A stretch of DNA of 64,000 nt from Aestuariibaculum sp. M13 (GCF_024723255.1 NZ_JANIAC010000005.1:124001-188000); one strand, 5' to 3'. Positions 33,709 to 43,342 are shown, numbered from the stretch's first letter. Notes: generated from the letters alone by a model not told the origin. Numbers and translations: made by a program.

Positions 33709-34917
33709 ATGAAACGAATAAGGGAAATAGATGCATTAAGAGGTTTTGCTTTATTTGGCATCATTATGACGCATATGTTTCAGGGGTATCTGGCGAGTTT
33801 AGTGCCTCCTCAATATAATGGTTTTAACATGTTTTTCCCTGTTGACGAATTAAGCCGTTTTATGGTTAGGAATTTCTTTGTCGGGAAGTTTTATGCCATT
33901 TTTTCAATGCTTTTCGGACTTAGTTTTTATTTAATTTTAGATGGGAAAAAAGATGCGAGCTCTAGGAAGTTTGCATGGCGTTTGGTGTTGCTTTTTGTTA
34001 TCGGTTACGTGCATCACATTCACTATCGAGGAGACTTTTTAACAGTCTATGCTGTTTTTGGAATAATTTTAATTCTTTTTAGAAAAATCCCAACGAAAAT
34101 AATTTTTGTGGCAGGACTGTTTTTAGCTCTTAATGGGCCTGCTGTTTTGCAAAAAGGGAGTGCTTTGTTTTTTCAGAAGACAGAGGCAGCACCACAAAAT
34201 ACAGGCGGAAAGACCAAATTAGAGTTAGCAAACAGTTATTTTGATTTGGTTCTTGAGGGGGAGTATAAGAAGTTATTAATATCTAATAGTACTGCAGGTT
34301 TTATTAATAAGTATAATTATTTGAAATCCAGTGGACGAATGTGGATTGTTCCCGGATTGTTTCTTCTTGGGCTTTGGGTAGGAAGAAGAAAGTGGCACGA
34401 GAGGTTGGCACACATTCCTTTGAAGAGATTGATTTTAGTATCCTTTAGTATAGGGATGCCTTTAGTTTGGATTAATTTTCATTTTTCGAGGTCTAATTAT
34501 TCAGAGTTTGTACAGTTTTTAGGAGGGATATCTAAGGACGCTTCAAATATTTTTATGCCCTTATTTTATATAGGTTTGTTGCTTTTGGCTTATAAATCGA
34601 ATTTCATTTCAAAATTTATAAAATATTTAATACCAGTTGGGAAAATGGGTTTGACGACTTATGTGTTTCAATCGGTATTTGGTTTATTTGTGTTTTACGG
34701 ATATGGTTTAGGATTACTGTTAAAATTGTCGGGAACTGTTGCTCTTGGTTTAGGGCTACTGTTTTTTATAATGCAAATGTTGTTTGCTCAATGGTGGTTT
34801 AGCAAGTTTAAATACGGGCCTTTAGAATGGCTTTGGCGATGCGGAACCGATAGAACATGGTTATCTAATAAACTGTCGGAATCAGACAGAGTTTCTTTAA
34901 AATTTCCAGTGAGTTAG
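33709..34917 (+). CDS. DUF418 family membrane protein (YeiB-like)
   Basis: 402 residues. It begins with the DUF418 hallmark REIDALRGFALFGIIMTHM and has about ten membrane helices, ending with the DUF418 region (FQSVFGLFVFYGYGLGL and FSKFKYGPLEWLWR). Members may be acyltransferase-like transporters or modify envelope glycans; no function is proven. Start is ATG 33709. It is the last gene of the plus-strand run and is closed by a perfect 13-bp terminator stem. Confidence 0.85.
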   Translation: MKRIREIDALRGFALFGIIMTHMFQGYLASLVPPQYNGFNMFFPVDELSRFMVRNFFVGKFYAIFSMLFGLSFYLILDGKKDASSRKFAWRLVLLFVIGYVHHIHYRGDFLTVYAVFGIILILFRKIPTKIIFVAGLFLALNGPAVLQKGSALFFQKTEAAPQNTGGKTKLELANSYFDLVLEGEYKKLLISNSTAGFINKYNYLKSSGRMWIVPGLFLLGLWVGRRKWHERLAHIPLKRLILVSFSIGMPLVWINFHFSRSNYSEFVQFLGGISKDASNIFMPLFYIGLLLLAYKSNFISKFIKYLIPVGKMGLTTYVFQSVFGLFVFYGYGLGLLLKLSGTVALGLGLLFFIMQMLFAQWWFSKFKYGPLEWLWRCGTDRTWLSNKLSESDRVSLKFPVS

Positions 34918-34924
34918 ATTAAAG

Positions 34925-34970
34925 CAAATAAAAAGGGGAACATGATTAAATGCTCCCTTTTTATTTGTTT
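34925..34970. terminator. Bidirectional terminator after the DUF418 gene
   Basis: A 13-bp perfect stem CAAATAAAAAGGG/CCCTTTTTATTTG (34925-34937 with 34955-34967). It serves the DUF418 gene and the convergent lipoprotein gene at 34989. Confidence 0.8.
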
Positions 34971-34988
34971 AAGAGTTATCCTTTAAAA

Positions 34989-35873
34989 TTATCTGGTAAC
35001 AAAATCGCTCAGCGTAATGTATATGTTGCCATTTAATTCATCGTGATAGATGTTGTATTTTGTCGGGTAGTTATTTCCGGGTTCTTCAAAGGTAAGCGGT
35101 TGGGAGTAAGTGCCACTAAACTCTTCTCCTGATAATAAATAATCAACGGTTATCATGGGTTCAGTAAACGTGTTTTTTTGAGCATAAGACCCATAAACCA
35201 TAATGTGAGTAAATGTATTGCTTCCTATAAACCAGGAAATTGGAAGCCAGTGTTTACCCATATTAGGATACGAGGCTTGAATTAATGGCGGTTTTACATA
35301 ATCGTTTGGCATTTTTGTTGGATCAGGAAAAAGATTGAAGGCATCAACAATATCTTGATTATTTTGATCGTAGGTTGGGATTGCTAAACGTTCTTCCAAA
35401 GTAATGGCATAAAAGTGTAAATCGAAATGAGGAACGTTAAATCCGGGATCATGACCCATGGGCTGAAAGTTTAAACCAATATGTTCAAAAGGGGTTACTT
35501 CTTTGGCTTTGCTGTGTAAAGGTAAAACTGTGGCACCATCTTCAACAAGCGTTCCTGGCAAGATATTATTTTCAGGCATTACCATTTCTCCGTCTGTAGG
35601 TATTGGTAAATCTACCAAGACATCAGGTGTGAATTCAATTGCTAATTCCAGTGGAAATCCTTCTTTGTTAATACTAATCCAGGAGCGGGCTTTGCCATTA
35701 AGGTATTGTACTTCCGGACCTTTAAAGACATTGAATTTATCCGAACTGGTTTTTAAGGAGCTGTTAGTACTTGTTGATGCATTGGATAAGTCATCATTAG
35801 TACTGCAAGAGCAAAAGCTAAATACAATGACAAGAGCCATTACTTTCTTTAAGTTGTTGATTAATGTTTTCAT
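34989..35873 (-). CDS. Lipoprotein, DUF5602/TTHB210-like
   Basis: 294 residues with a lipoprotein signal (FCSC). The mature part has no enzyme motif I can name, but HFDLHFYAI, GKHWLPISWF and FTHIMVYGSYAQ, with repeated histidines around residues 150-230, resemble the DUF5602/TTHB210-like beta-barrel proteins. That family resemblance is moderate. The histidine cluster could bind metal. A long serine/threonine linker follows the lipidated cysteine. It is convergent with the DUF418 gene. Confidence 0.55.
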   Translation of the reverse strand: MKTLINNLKKVMALVIVFSFCSCSTNDDLSNASTSTNSSLKTSSDKFNVFKGPEVQYLNGKARSWISINKEGFPLELAIEFTPDVLVDLPIPTDGEMVMPENNILPGTLVEDGATVLPLHSKAKEVTPFEHIGLNFQPMGHDPGFNVPHFDLHFYAITLEERLAIPTYDQNNQDIVDAFNLFPDPTKMPNDYVKPPLIQASYPNMGKHWLPISWFIGSNTFTHIMVYGSYAQKNTFTEPMITVDYLLSGEEFSGTYSQPLTFEEPGNNYPTKYNIYHDELNGNIYITLSDFVTR

Positions 35874-36095
35874 TTTCCTAAGTTTTAGTGTTAATAGAAA
35901 TTATTAAGCGGTTGTATAGGAAGAAGCTCAGTTTAGTTTTGAAGACGTTATAAAATTAAATGCAATTTAGGAGAGAAAACATTAAATGAGGTGTACTATT
36001 GAATTTTGTAGATAGATAAGCAGATAAATGCGACAAATCACTTAAATCGTATTTTATGGTTAATTAGGGGAAATAAATTTTAGTTGGCAATTATT

Positions 36096-36809
36096 CTAAT
36101 CTTCTAAATTATAGTTGCCAGGTGCCAATTTTTGAACCATTTCTGAATAATTTTTGCCGAAAGGAATTTCAATTTTACCTATTTCTACATCATTTTTTGT
36201 GAAGGCAGTAACTTTATTGATGGAAATAATAAATGATCGGTGAATTCGAATAAATAAATTTTTAGGAAGCATATCTTCAACCGAAGACAGTGTTTGTTTG
36301 ACCTTCAACGTTGTGCAATCCTCTTTGTGGATGATGATATAATCTCTTAAACTTTCAATGTAAAGTATTTCTTCAAGAAAAATTTTAATCATTTTTCGAT
36401 CAGAGCGGAAATATAAAAACCCTGAATCATCTATAATTTCTTCAGATTCAGTTGCATTTAACTGAGAATATTTATTAACAGCTTTCAGAAACCGTTCGAA
36501 GGAAATGGGTTTAAGAAGATAATCTATGGCATCAAGGTCGAAGGCTTCAATGGCGTACCCTTTGTGAGCTGTTGTAAATATAACTTTGGGTGGGTAGCGA
36601 AGGGATTTTAATAAATCAGTGCCAATTAATTTGGGCATGTTTATATCTAAAAACATTAAATCTATTTTGTGTTCGTTTAAAAGCTCGATGGCCTGAAAGG
36701 CATTAACACAAGTTCCAACAATATCCAGCTGGTTTAAAGTTTTAATATAATTTGTTAATACTTTAATTGCGGGGGGCTCATCATCTACTATAAGACATTT
36801 GTGTTTCAT
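36096..36809 (-). CDS. LytTR-family response regulator (second copy)
   Basis: 237 residues. Receiver domain with acidic pocket VDDEPPAI, phosphorylation site LMFLDINMP and lysine in LLKPISF, followed by LytTR (residues about 140-237: YFRSDRKMIKI, IESLRDYIIIH, FIRIHRSFIISI). It overlaps its kinase gene by 4 bp (ATGA). Sequence and layout are strongly parallel to the regulator at 31205-31906, but on the opposite strand. It probably derives from the same ancestral pair. Confidence 0.9.
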   Translation of the reverse strand: MKHKCLIVDDEPPAIKVLTNYIKTLNQLDIVGTCVNAFQAIELLNEHKIDLMFLDINMPKLIGTDLLKSLRYPPKVIFTTAHKGYAIEAFDLDAIDYLLKPISFERFLKAVNKYSQLNATESEEIIDDSGFLYFRSDRKMIKIFLEEILYIESLRDYIIIHKEDCTTLKVKQTLSSVEDMLPKNLFIRIHRSFIISINKVTAFTKNDVEIGKIEIPFGKNYSEMVQKLAPGNYNLED

Positions 36810-37882
36810 AATGAGTGTTGTTTGATTAGTTTATCCTTAAATTCTTCTTGTAGTTCTTCTAACTCAATTTCCAGGTCAACAATAAAAACATCATTTAGTA
36901 AGTTGGTTTTAAATTTATATTTCCCATGGTATAGCAACTCTAATCTTCGCATTACATTTTGTAATCCCAGGCCACCGCTATGTTTTGTGTTTTTATTATT
37001 AAGATGTTCTATACTATTCACCAGTTTAAATGTCATTACAGATTCTTTTAATATCATATCCAGACGAATCCAGCATTGGTCTATTTGTTTACTCGTGCCA
37101 TGCTTAAAAGCATTTTCTAAAAACGGGAGCAGAAGCATGGGGGCTATTTGGAAATTTTTAACCTGGCCAGAAATGGTTATCGATATGTCTAGGCGGTCTC
37201 CATAACGCAATTGCTCTAAAGCAATGTAATTTCTGAGAAGTTCAATCTCTTTTACCAGCGGAATTCTGGCTACATCACTTTCATAAACCATGAATCGAAG
37301 TAATGAAGATAGTTTTAAAACTATTTCAGGGGCATGAATAGACTGTTCTAAAGTGTGAGAATATAAATTATTTAGTGTATTAAACAAAAAGTGCGGGTGC
37401 AGCTGCGCTTTTAAAAGTTTTAATTCTGCCTGCGACTTTTGTTTTTCGGCTTCCAAGGTTTGTTGTTTTTGTTCATACCAGTACTGTAACAATTTTATAG
37501 AGATTACAATGCCACCAACATGAAAAAAAGGCAGAACATTTTTACCTATCAATACGGTCATTCCTTTTAATTGTGAATTAATATTTATAGAGATTTGTGC
37601 CAAGGAAGTGTAAGCCCCACATAGTAATACTGTGATGATAAGTCCTGCTGTAAATGAGATGAATTTTCGTTTAAGTAAGAATTTGGGTATTAGCAAATGA
37701 TCAAGAGAATAAGCCATAATCATAAATCCAGGTAAATACAAACTTGCATTTATAAACGATTTTTTAGGATTTATATTAAGCCCAAAACCCCATGCAAAAT
37801 AGGTTGTAATCAGTAACCAAAACAAAGTGTGTAAACCAATGGTTTTGAGTGTCTTTGCCCATTTTATTTGATCCATAGCCAT
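36806..37882 (-). CDS. LytS/YehU-type sensor histidine kinase (second copy)
   Basis: 358 residues with four N-terminal hydrophobic helices, a linker, and the His_kinase domain (KAQLHPHFLFNTLNNLYSH with the phospho-acceptor histidine) then the ATPase part (LPFLENAFKHG, GLGLQNVMRRLE). It pairs with the overlapping LytTR gene. The N-terminus differs clearly from that of the kinase at 30163, so the stimuli probably differ. The upstream region (37883-38088) contains no clear -33/-7 promoter. Confidence 0.9.
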   Translation of the reverse strand: MAMDQIKWAKTLKTIGLHTLFWLLITTYFAWGFGLNINPKKSFINASLYLPGFMIMAYSLDHLLIPKFLLKRKFISFTAGLIITVLLCGAYTSLAQISININSQLKGMTVLIGKNVLPFFHVGGIVISIKLLQYWYEQKQQTLEAEKQKSQAELKLLKAQLHPHFLFNTLNNLYSHTLEQSIHAPEIVLKLSSLLRFMVYESDVARIPLVKEIELLRNYIALEQLRYGDRLDISITISGQVKNFQIAPMLLLPFLENAFKHGTSKQIDQCWIRLDMILKESVMTFKLVNSIEHLNNKNTKHSGGLGLQNVMRRLELLYHGKYKFKTNLLNDVFIVDLEIELEELQEEFKDKLIKQHSL

Positions 37883-38088
37883 AGTCAGAATTTTATTTAA
37901 AATAGTTAATAATTTTGTCTAATTAAAATTTAATTTTTGAAATTCAATTAGTTATGGATGAATGGTGTTAATTAGTCATTTTGTCTATCTCTACAGTTTA
38001 AGATTTGCTAGGTGTTTGTCGGGGTGAAGATTTTCGTTTTTATAACTTCAATTCTGTAATATGCCCCGTAATTATAGGTATTTTAAAC

Positions 38089-39174
38089 TTACCTTTTCTG
38101 TCTTAATCTCGTTAAGTAATTGCGAACCGGAGTATCGTAAAATTTCATGACAATCCAGCTGAAAAGTACCATCGTGATGGTTCCGAAAATGATTATGTAG
38201 GCTAGTTTTTCAGGCGAAGGGTTTTGTGTAACATAGTAATTGCCAAACCACCAGATGCCTGCATAGTGCGTCATGTATAACGGGTACGAGATGTTTCCTA
38301 AAAACATACACAATTTTTTGAAAGATTCAGATAGAATAGAACCAGCTCCCAGAGATACTAATAACGGGAAATAAAACAAAACCACTAAAGCTTCGGTTAT
38401 CCAGTTTAGAGAACCCCATGGCATCACAAAAGCAGCAGTTAATAGCACAGATAATCCAATAAAACCTAATTTGTTTTTAATAATCCAACCAGATCTGTGA
38501 ACAACCAACCCGGCAAGGAAAGAATAAAACATTCTTATACCACCATCTGCAAAAGTGCCACCGCTCCAGCCGCCAAGTAAATTTTCAGAAGAATAACTCA
38601 CCCCAATAAGTGCAACTGCCGCAGGAATTAATAGAACTTGCAGTACTTTTTTAGATAATTTAATGAGAATGAAAGCATACAGCAAATTTGCGATGTATTC
38701 CCAGAATAAAGACCATGCAGGAGCATTTAAGCTGAATAAATTAAAGCCACGTTCTTTCATTACAGGTAGCGGAATAACAAATAAAGAGCAGATTAAAATT
38801 AAAAGTAGTTTAGCAATCGAATATCCCTCGGCATGATTTTCAAAAGGATCAATCAACAAGCCAATAAAACCAATTAAAGACCCGAAAATAACTAATGGAT
38901 GTAATCGTATAAGTCGGGATGTAAAAAACGATTTTAGTCCTATTTGTGGTAGCCTGTTATCGTAAGCATAAGCGATTACAAATCCCGAAAGGCAGAAAAA
39001 GAAATCTACAGCCAGAAATCCGTGAGCTATAAAGTTTTTAGAAAAGTCGTCGTAGTAAATCCACTCCATATAATGAAACACCACTACCGCTAATGCGGCA
39101 ATCCCTCTTAAGCCGTCTAAAATATGAAAATGGGGTTTGCTTTGAAGTTGGGTTGAGGTTGTAGGTTGATTCAT
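38089..39174 (-). CDS. Acyltransferase family 3 (OafA/YrhL-like) membrane protein
   Basis: 361 residues. The N-terminus shows the acyltransferase_3 pattern: ILDGLRGIAALAVVVFHYMEW with the R and H of the family motif, followed by FLAVDFFFCLSGFVIAYAY and SRLIRLHPLVIFGS. About ten membrane helices follow. Such proteins acylate sugars of lipopolysaccharide, exopolysaccharide or peptidoglycan; the acceptor is not predictable. It is a single gene on the minus strand. Confidence 0.87.
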   Translation of the reverse strand: MNQPTTSTQLQSKPHFHILDGLRGIAALAVVVFHYMEWIYYDDFSKNFIAHGFLAVDFFFCLSGFVIAYAYDNRLPQIGLKSFFTSRLIRLHPLVIFGSLIGFIGLLIDPFENHAEGYSIAKLLLILICSLFVIPLPVMKERGFNLFSLNAPAWSLFWEYIANLLYAFILIKLSKKVLQVLLIPAAVALIGVSYSSENLLGGWSGGTFADGGIRMFYSFLAGLVVHRSGWIIKNKLGFIGLSVLLTAAFVMPWGSLNWITEALVVLFYFPLLVSLGAGSILSESFKKLCMFLGNISYPLYMTHYAGIWWFGNYYVTQNPSPEKLAYIIIFGTITMVLFSWIVMKFYDTPVRNYLTRLRQKR

Positions 39175-39340
39175 GAAAGAAGATGAGATTTGTAGTTAAT
39201 TGCTGTAAATCTATAAAAAAATCGATGATAGCATAGGAATTGGAGAGATTATAAGTAGTAAAAAGAAATCATGGAATTAAAAATATTTTTTAGTATATTT
39301 CCTACATGATAATTTTCTAACCAACTCAATTAAATCATTT

Positions 39341-40549
39341 ATGAGAAAACCTATTTATGTCGCCCTATTGTCCTTTGTTGTTTTATCGTGTAAAACCAAA
39401 GAGGTGGAAATAATGGAAATTACTTTTGAAAACCGCTATAAGTTTACCAATGAAATAGAGAAAAGTGTTCTTGGGGAAAATCCGGATTATCAAGATTCTT
39501 CGGTCGATTATTCATATGTTGTTAATCATGAAAAGGCATTAGAACATTGGGATTTAGCAACCAATGCGCAGCCTAAAAAATATAAGCAAGAGCAATTAGA
39601 TTCTGTTCGTAATCTTTACAAAGTAAATGACGCAAAAGACTATATTTTAAGTCAGGCTAATAATGAAAAAATTATAATGATAAACGAAATGCATTATAAT
39701 GCTACGCACAGAATTTTCACAGAAGAATTGTTAAAAGATTTGTATGCAAAAGGATATAAAAATTTATGTGTAGAAGCTTTATATAATGATGGATCAGATA
39801 CTTTATTGAATGCTTTGAGGTATTCAAAATATGAATTTGGAACGTATTTATGGAATCCACAGTTTAGCAACATGATTCGTAAGGCTTTGAAAATTGGCTT
39901 TAAAATACATGCCTATGAAACTAAAGGAGATATTGGAGGGGAGGTAAGAGAAATAGATCAGGCTAATAATATGGCTAAAATTATAAAAGAGAATCCTGAT
40001 GAGAAGTTTTTAATTCATTGTGGAAGTGGTCATGCTCTCGAAGGAAATATTAAGTTTTTCGGAGGTGCAGCATTAGCAGGTAGGTTGCATCAATTGACAG
40101 GGATAGATCCTTTTACTATTGATCAAGTGTTTTATTCAGAAAAATCTAAAAGAGAAAATAGTAACATCTTTTCTCAGGCATTTAATTTTGAAAACTACTC
40201 AATTTTATTAGATAAGAATTCAAAACCATTTGGTTACAAAAAGGGAGAAGAGAGGATGGACTTAGTGGTGTTTCACCCAATGACTACTTATAATAACAAA
40301 AGACCAAACTGGGTTTTTGAAAGGGGAAATAAAGATGTTGAAATAAACATGAATAAGATAAATCTAGAATTTCCTGTTATGGTTCTTGCATTCAATAGTA
40401 ATGAGGAGTTGCATGAGGCTATTCCCATTGATATAACAGAGGTAGAGAAAAGAGATGCAGGTTGTCATCTTGGGTTGCCAAAAGGAAATTATAATATTGT
40501 TGTAACAAATAAATCGGAATCCATTTTGTTTAAAAAGGATGTTTTGTAA
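39341..40549 (+). CDS. Lipoprotein of the Tiki/TraB/ChaN/EreA-like superfamily
   Basis: 402 residues with a lipoprotein signal (VVLSC). The mature part has the superfamily pattern: IIMINEMHYNATHRIFTEEL with the Glu-x-His motif, then YKNLCVEALYNDGS and HCGSGHALEGN with further acidic and histidine residues. Members include erythromycin esterases, TraB and haem-uptake ChaN, which use these residues as catalytic or ligand groups. The substrate is unknown. The last about 110 residues (after 290) form an extra domain of unknown fold. Confidence 0.6.
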   Translation: MRKPIYVALLSFVVLSCKTKEVEIMEITFENRYKFTNEIEKSVLGENPDYQDSSVDYSYVVNHEKALEHWDLATNAQPKKYKQEQLDSVRNLYKVNDAKDYILSQANNEKIIMINEMHYNATHRIFTEELLKDLYAKGYKNLCVEALYNDGSDTLLNALRYSKYEFGTYLWNPQFSNMIRKALKIGFKIHAYETKGDIGGEVREIDQANNMAKIIKENPDEKFLIHCGSGHALEGNIKFFGGAALAGRLHQLTGIDPFTIDQVFYSEKSKRENSNIFSQAFNFENYSILLDKNSKPFGYKKGEERMDLVVFHPMTTYNNKRPNWVFERGNKDVEINMNKINLEFPVMVLAFNSNEELHEAIPIDITEVEKRDAGCHLGLPKGNYNIVVTNKSESILFKKDVL

Positions 40550-40613
40550 TTTGGTTTAAATCTGTAGGTCATTGAAGGTGAATGTTTAGTATCTTAGATG
40601 AAAAAGTATAAAC

Positions 40614-40976
40614 ATGTTAGGACTTCGAACAACCATTTATAAGGTTAGTAATATTGAACAGGCTACCGATTGGTATAGCAAAGCTTTTGAAACTGAGCCG
40701 TATTTTAATGAACCGTTTTATGTAGGATTTAATATTGGTGGGTTTGAATTAGGACTTCAGCCAGAAGAAGAGCCTGTTCCAGATAAGGCGGAAAGTGTCG
40801 TGTCGTATTGGGGTGTTGATGATATTTATGCGACATTTAATAGGTTGCTCGATTTAGGAGCAACAGAACATGAAGCGCCCTTTAATGTTGGAGGAGAACT
40901 CATGACGGCTACTGTAAAAGATCCTTTTGGAAATATAATTGGTATTATTTACAATCCGTATTTTAAAATGGAGTAG
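40614..40976 (+). CDS. VOC-family (glyoxalase-like) protein
   Basis: 120 residues, a single VOC domain: LRTTIYKVSNIEQATDWYSK, FNIGGFELGLQPEE, VSYWGVDDIYATFNRLLD and TVKDPFGNIIGIIYNPY. Metal ligands of the vicinal oxygen chelate family would be the histidine/glutamate at the strand positions, though the first ligand here is not obvious. Members range from glyoxalases to drug-binding proteins. Start ATG 40614. It is a small independent gene. Confidence 0.85.
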   Translation: MLGLRTTIYKVSNIEQATDWYSKAFETEPYFNEPFYVGFNIGGFELGLQPEEEPVPDKAESVVSYWGVDDIYATFNRLLDLGATEHEAPFNVGGELMTATVKDPFGNIIGIIYNPYFKME

Positions 40977-41023
40977 GACGAGTAGCATTTCGTTTACTAT
41001 CTTCGTTTTATATTTATATTTCC

Positions 41024-41557
41024 ATGAAATTAACTTATACATTAGGTAAAGCAGACTTTTTAGAATATCAGCTGTATGCTTCTTCAAAATCCAAATCACA
41101 TAAAAGCAGACGTTTTCGTTCCCGTATCATTATCCCGATTATTTATGTGGCATTAGGAGGTTATGTTGTAAGCTTAGGTAATACAACCGAAGGCTTAATG
41201 TTTGCCGGTATTGGTGTTGTTTGGTTTTTGTTTTACCCCAAATATTCCAAATGGCGTTATAAGAAACATTTTCAAAAGCATATCGAAGAGCATTATCAAA
41301 ATAGAATTGATAAAACAGTTGAATTAACCATAGAAGATGGCAGCTTACAGACTAAAGATTTTACGGTCGAAACCAAAGTAAATGCCAGCGAATTAAAGGA
41401 ATTAATTGAACTTCCAAAACATGTCTTTATCAGGCTAACAACCGAGTTGGCATTAATTGTTCCGAAACAGAAGATTAAAGATTTAGAGGTATTTAAAAAT
41501 GAAATCCAGTCTTTGGGAGCGACTTATGTTGATGATATCCAATGGCAGTGGAAGTAA
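41024..41557 (+). CDS. YcxB-like membrane protein
   Basis: 177 residues. Two hydrophobic helices near residues 34-70 (IIIPIIYVALGGYVVSLGN; EGLMFAGIGVVWFLFYP) sit between a short N-terminal strand (MKLTYTLGKADFLEYQLY) and a C-terminal YcxB-like beta domain (TVELTIEDGSLQTKDF, HVFIRLTTELALIVPKQ). Function is unknown. It is followed closely by an SDR gene, 24 bp away. Confidence 0.75.
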   Translation: MKLTYTLGKADFLEYQLYASSKSKSHKSRRFRSRIIIPIIYVALGGYVVSLGNTTEGLMFAGIGVVWFLFYPKYSKWRYKKHFQKHIEEHYQNRIDKTVELTIEDGSLQTKDFTVETKVNASELKELIELPKHVFIRLTTELALIVPKQKIKDLEVFKNEIQSLGATYVDDIQWQWK

Positions 41558-41581
41558 ATATTTAAAAAGAGGAAATAAATT

Positions 41582-42340
41582 ATGAAGACAAAAATAGCAT
41601 TAGTAACCGGAGGAAGTCGTGGCTTAGGAAGAGATATGGCTATCAATCTGGCTAAAAAAGGCTTAGATGTTATTATTACTTATCATAGCAATGAAGCAGC
41701 CGCAAAGGAGGTTGTTAAGGTTATTGAAGACTTAGGTCAAAAGGCTAAGGCGTTTCAGTTAGATACCAGTTCGACAGCGGGATTTGATGATTTTTTTAAG
41801 AACATTTCCAATTATCTGAAAGAAGAGAATGGTAGTCCGAATTTCGATTTTTTAATTAATAATGCGGGTACAGGGTTATATGTGCCTTTTGAAGACACCA
41901 CCGAAGCCCAGTTTGATGAGATGGTTAATGTGCATTTAAAGGGCGTGTATTTCTTAACGCAAAAAGCGGTGCCTTTTTTAAATGATAAAGGTGGTATTGT
42001 AAATATATCTTCAGGTTTAGCACGATTTACGTTGCCTAAATCGTCTGCCTATGCTTCTATGAAAGGTGCTGTTGACGTGTTTACGCGTTATCTGGCCAAG
42101 GAATTGGCGTATAAAAAAATAAGAGCAAATGCTGTGGCGCCTGGAGCTATTGCTACAGATTTTGGTAATGGTGAGAATAAAAAGAACGAAGAAAAAAGAA
42201 AACTACTGTCTAATGTCACTGCTTTAGGTCGTGTGGGTGAGCCAGAGGATATTGGGAGTATTGTGGCCTTTTTATGTACAGACGAAGCGGGGTGGATTAA
42301 TGGGCAACGTATTGAAGCTTCAGGAGGTGTGTTTTTGTAA
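41582..42340 (+). CDS. SDR family NAD(P)-dependent oxidoreductase
   Basis: 252 residues, classical short-chain dehydrogenase size. Motifs: TGGSRGLGRD (cofactor binding TGxxxGxG), NNAGTG, and the catalytic S-x12-YASMK set, here with SGLARFTLPKSSAYASMK. GRVGEPEDIGSIVAFL closes the fold. It resembles FabG-like reductases but the substrate cannot be told. Not linked to fatty-acid genes here. Confidence 0.9.
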   Translation: MKTKIALVTGGSRGLGRDMAINLAKKGLDVIITYHSNEAAAKEVVKVIEDLGQKAKAFQLDTSSTAGFDDFFKNISNYLKEENGSPNFDFLINNAGTGLYVPFEDTTEAQFDEMVNVHLKGVYFLTQKAVPFLNDKGGIVNISSGLARFTLPKSSAYASMKGAVDVFTRYLAKELAYKKIRANAVAPGAIATDFGNGENKKNEEKRKLLSNVTALGRVGEPEDIGSIVAFLCTDEAGWINGQRIEASGGVFL

Positions 42341-42419
42341 TTGACCTTGGTGCAATTATAAACCTTTGTTTAAAAATAATTATGTAGTTTGCGGGCGTTT
42401 TAACCCCTAATCTTAAATA

Positions 42420-42710
42420 ATGAAATCAGTTTTATTTTTTACATTCTTAACTGCAGTTGCAAAATCGGCAGTCATCGCCTGTATAGGGCTTTTAGTTAAA
42501 GACCATTTTAAAACCTTTTTAACGTTAATTACCAGGAAAGCTATTCCGGAAAGCGAGACAGAAGCTGTAAACTCTGAAAAATTTAATAATGTATTAAAAT
42601 GGATAGGTATTGCTATTATAGCTTTAGGCGTATGTATGGCTGTAACGGCATTTGCGAGTTTTATTGCCGGTATTGAAATGTCTTCAAACCGATTAAAACT
42701 TAATTTTTAA
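42420..42710 (+). CDS. Small membrane protein
   Basis: 96 residues, no family recognised. Two hydrophobic helices (VLFFTFLTAVAKSAVIACIGLLV and WIGIAIIALGVCMAVTAFASFIAGI) around a short polar loop. It lies 8 bp upstream of the cyclophilin gene and may be expressed with it. No functional clue. Confidence 0.6.
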   Translation: MKSVLFFTFLTAVAKSAVIACIGLLVKDHFKTFLTLITRKAIPESETEAVNSEKFNNVLKWIGIAIIALGVCMAVTAFASFIAGIEMSSNRLKLNF

Positions 42711-42718
42711 TCTCATAA

Positions 42719-43312
42719 ATGAAATATCTCCAAATAATAACGTTTAGTCTTCTTTTATTTATGTCTTGTAAACATGAGAAACATACAACAATTGAAATCG
42801 AAACAGATTTAGGAAATATTGTTTTAGAGTTGTACCATGATAAAGCTCCAAAAACCTGTGCCAATTTTTTAAAACATATTGAACAGGGGACTTTCAAAGA
42901 TGCTAGTTTTTACAGAACAGTTCGTTTAGATAATCAACCTGAAAATAATGTGAAAATTGAAGTCATTCAAGGTGGAATTAATTCTGAAGAAACTCCATTT
43001 GAACCGGTACTACATGAAAATACCAAGCAAACAGGTATTTTGCATGAAGAAGGTACTTTATCTATGGCGCGTTACGAACCCGGAACAGCAACCACAGAAT
43101 TTTTTATTTGCATAGGTAATCAACCTGAGTTGGATTATGGGGGAAAACGTAATCCTGATGGACAGGGCTTTGCTGCCTTTGGTAAGGTCGTTCAAGGAAT
43201 GGATGTGGTTAAAGCTATTCAGCAGTTAAAGGATGAAGATCAGATGTTGATTAAGCCTGTTCCTTTCAGCATTGTGTCTGTTGGATCTACTACCCTTTAT
43301 AATACTTTATAG
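42719..43312 (+). CDS. Peptidyl-prolyl isomerase (cyclophilin), lipoprotein
   Basis: 197 residues. Lipoprotein signal (LFMSC) then a cyclophilin domain: IVLELYHDKAPKTCANFLKHI, FYRTVRLD and FFICIGNQPELDYGG with GFAAFGKVVQGMDVVKAI. Phe and Arg active-site segments are recognisable, although the FFRV motif is changed to FYRTVR. It should assist protein folding in the envelope. It follows a small membrane protein gene by 8 bp. Confidence 0.9.
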   Translation: MKYLQIITFSLLLFMSCKHEKHTTIEIETDLGNIVLELYHDKAPKTCANFLKHIEQGTFKDASFYRTVRLDNQPENNVKIEVIQGGINSEETPFEPVLHENTKQTGILHEEGTLSMARYEPGTATTEFFICIGNQPELDYGGKRNPDGQGFAAFGKVVQGMDVVKAIQQLKDEDQMLIKPVPFSIVSVGSTTLYNTL

Positions 43313-43342
43313 AGCTCCAAACGGTAGACTTTTGTGTTAGAA

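Noticed and set aside
36801-37205. A 134-residue plus-strand reading frame inside the LytS kinase gene
   Set aside because: It lies antisense to a well-supported kinase gene, has a cysteine- and serine-rich composition and no family motif. It is a shadow of the real gene.
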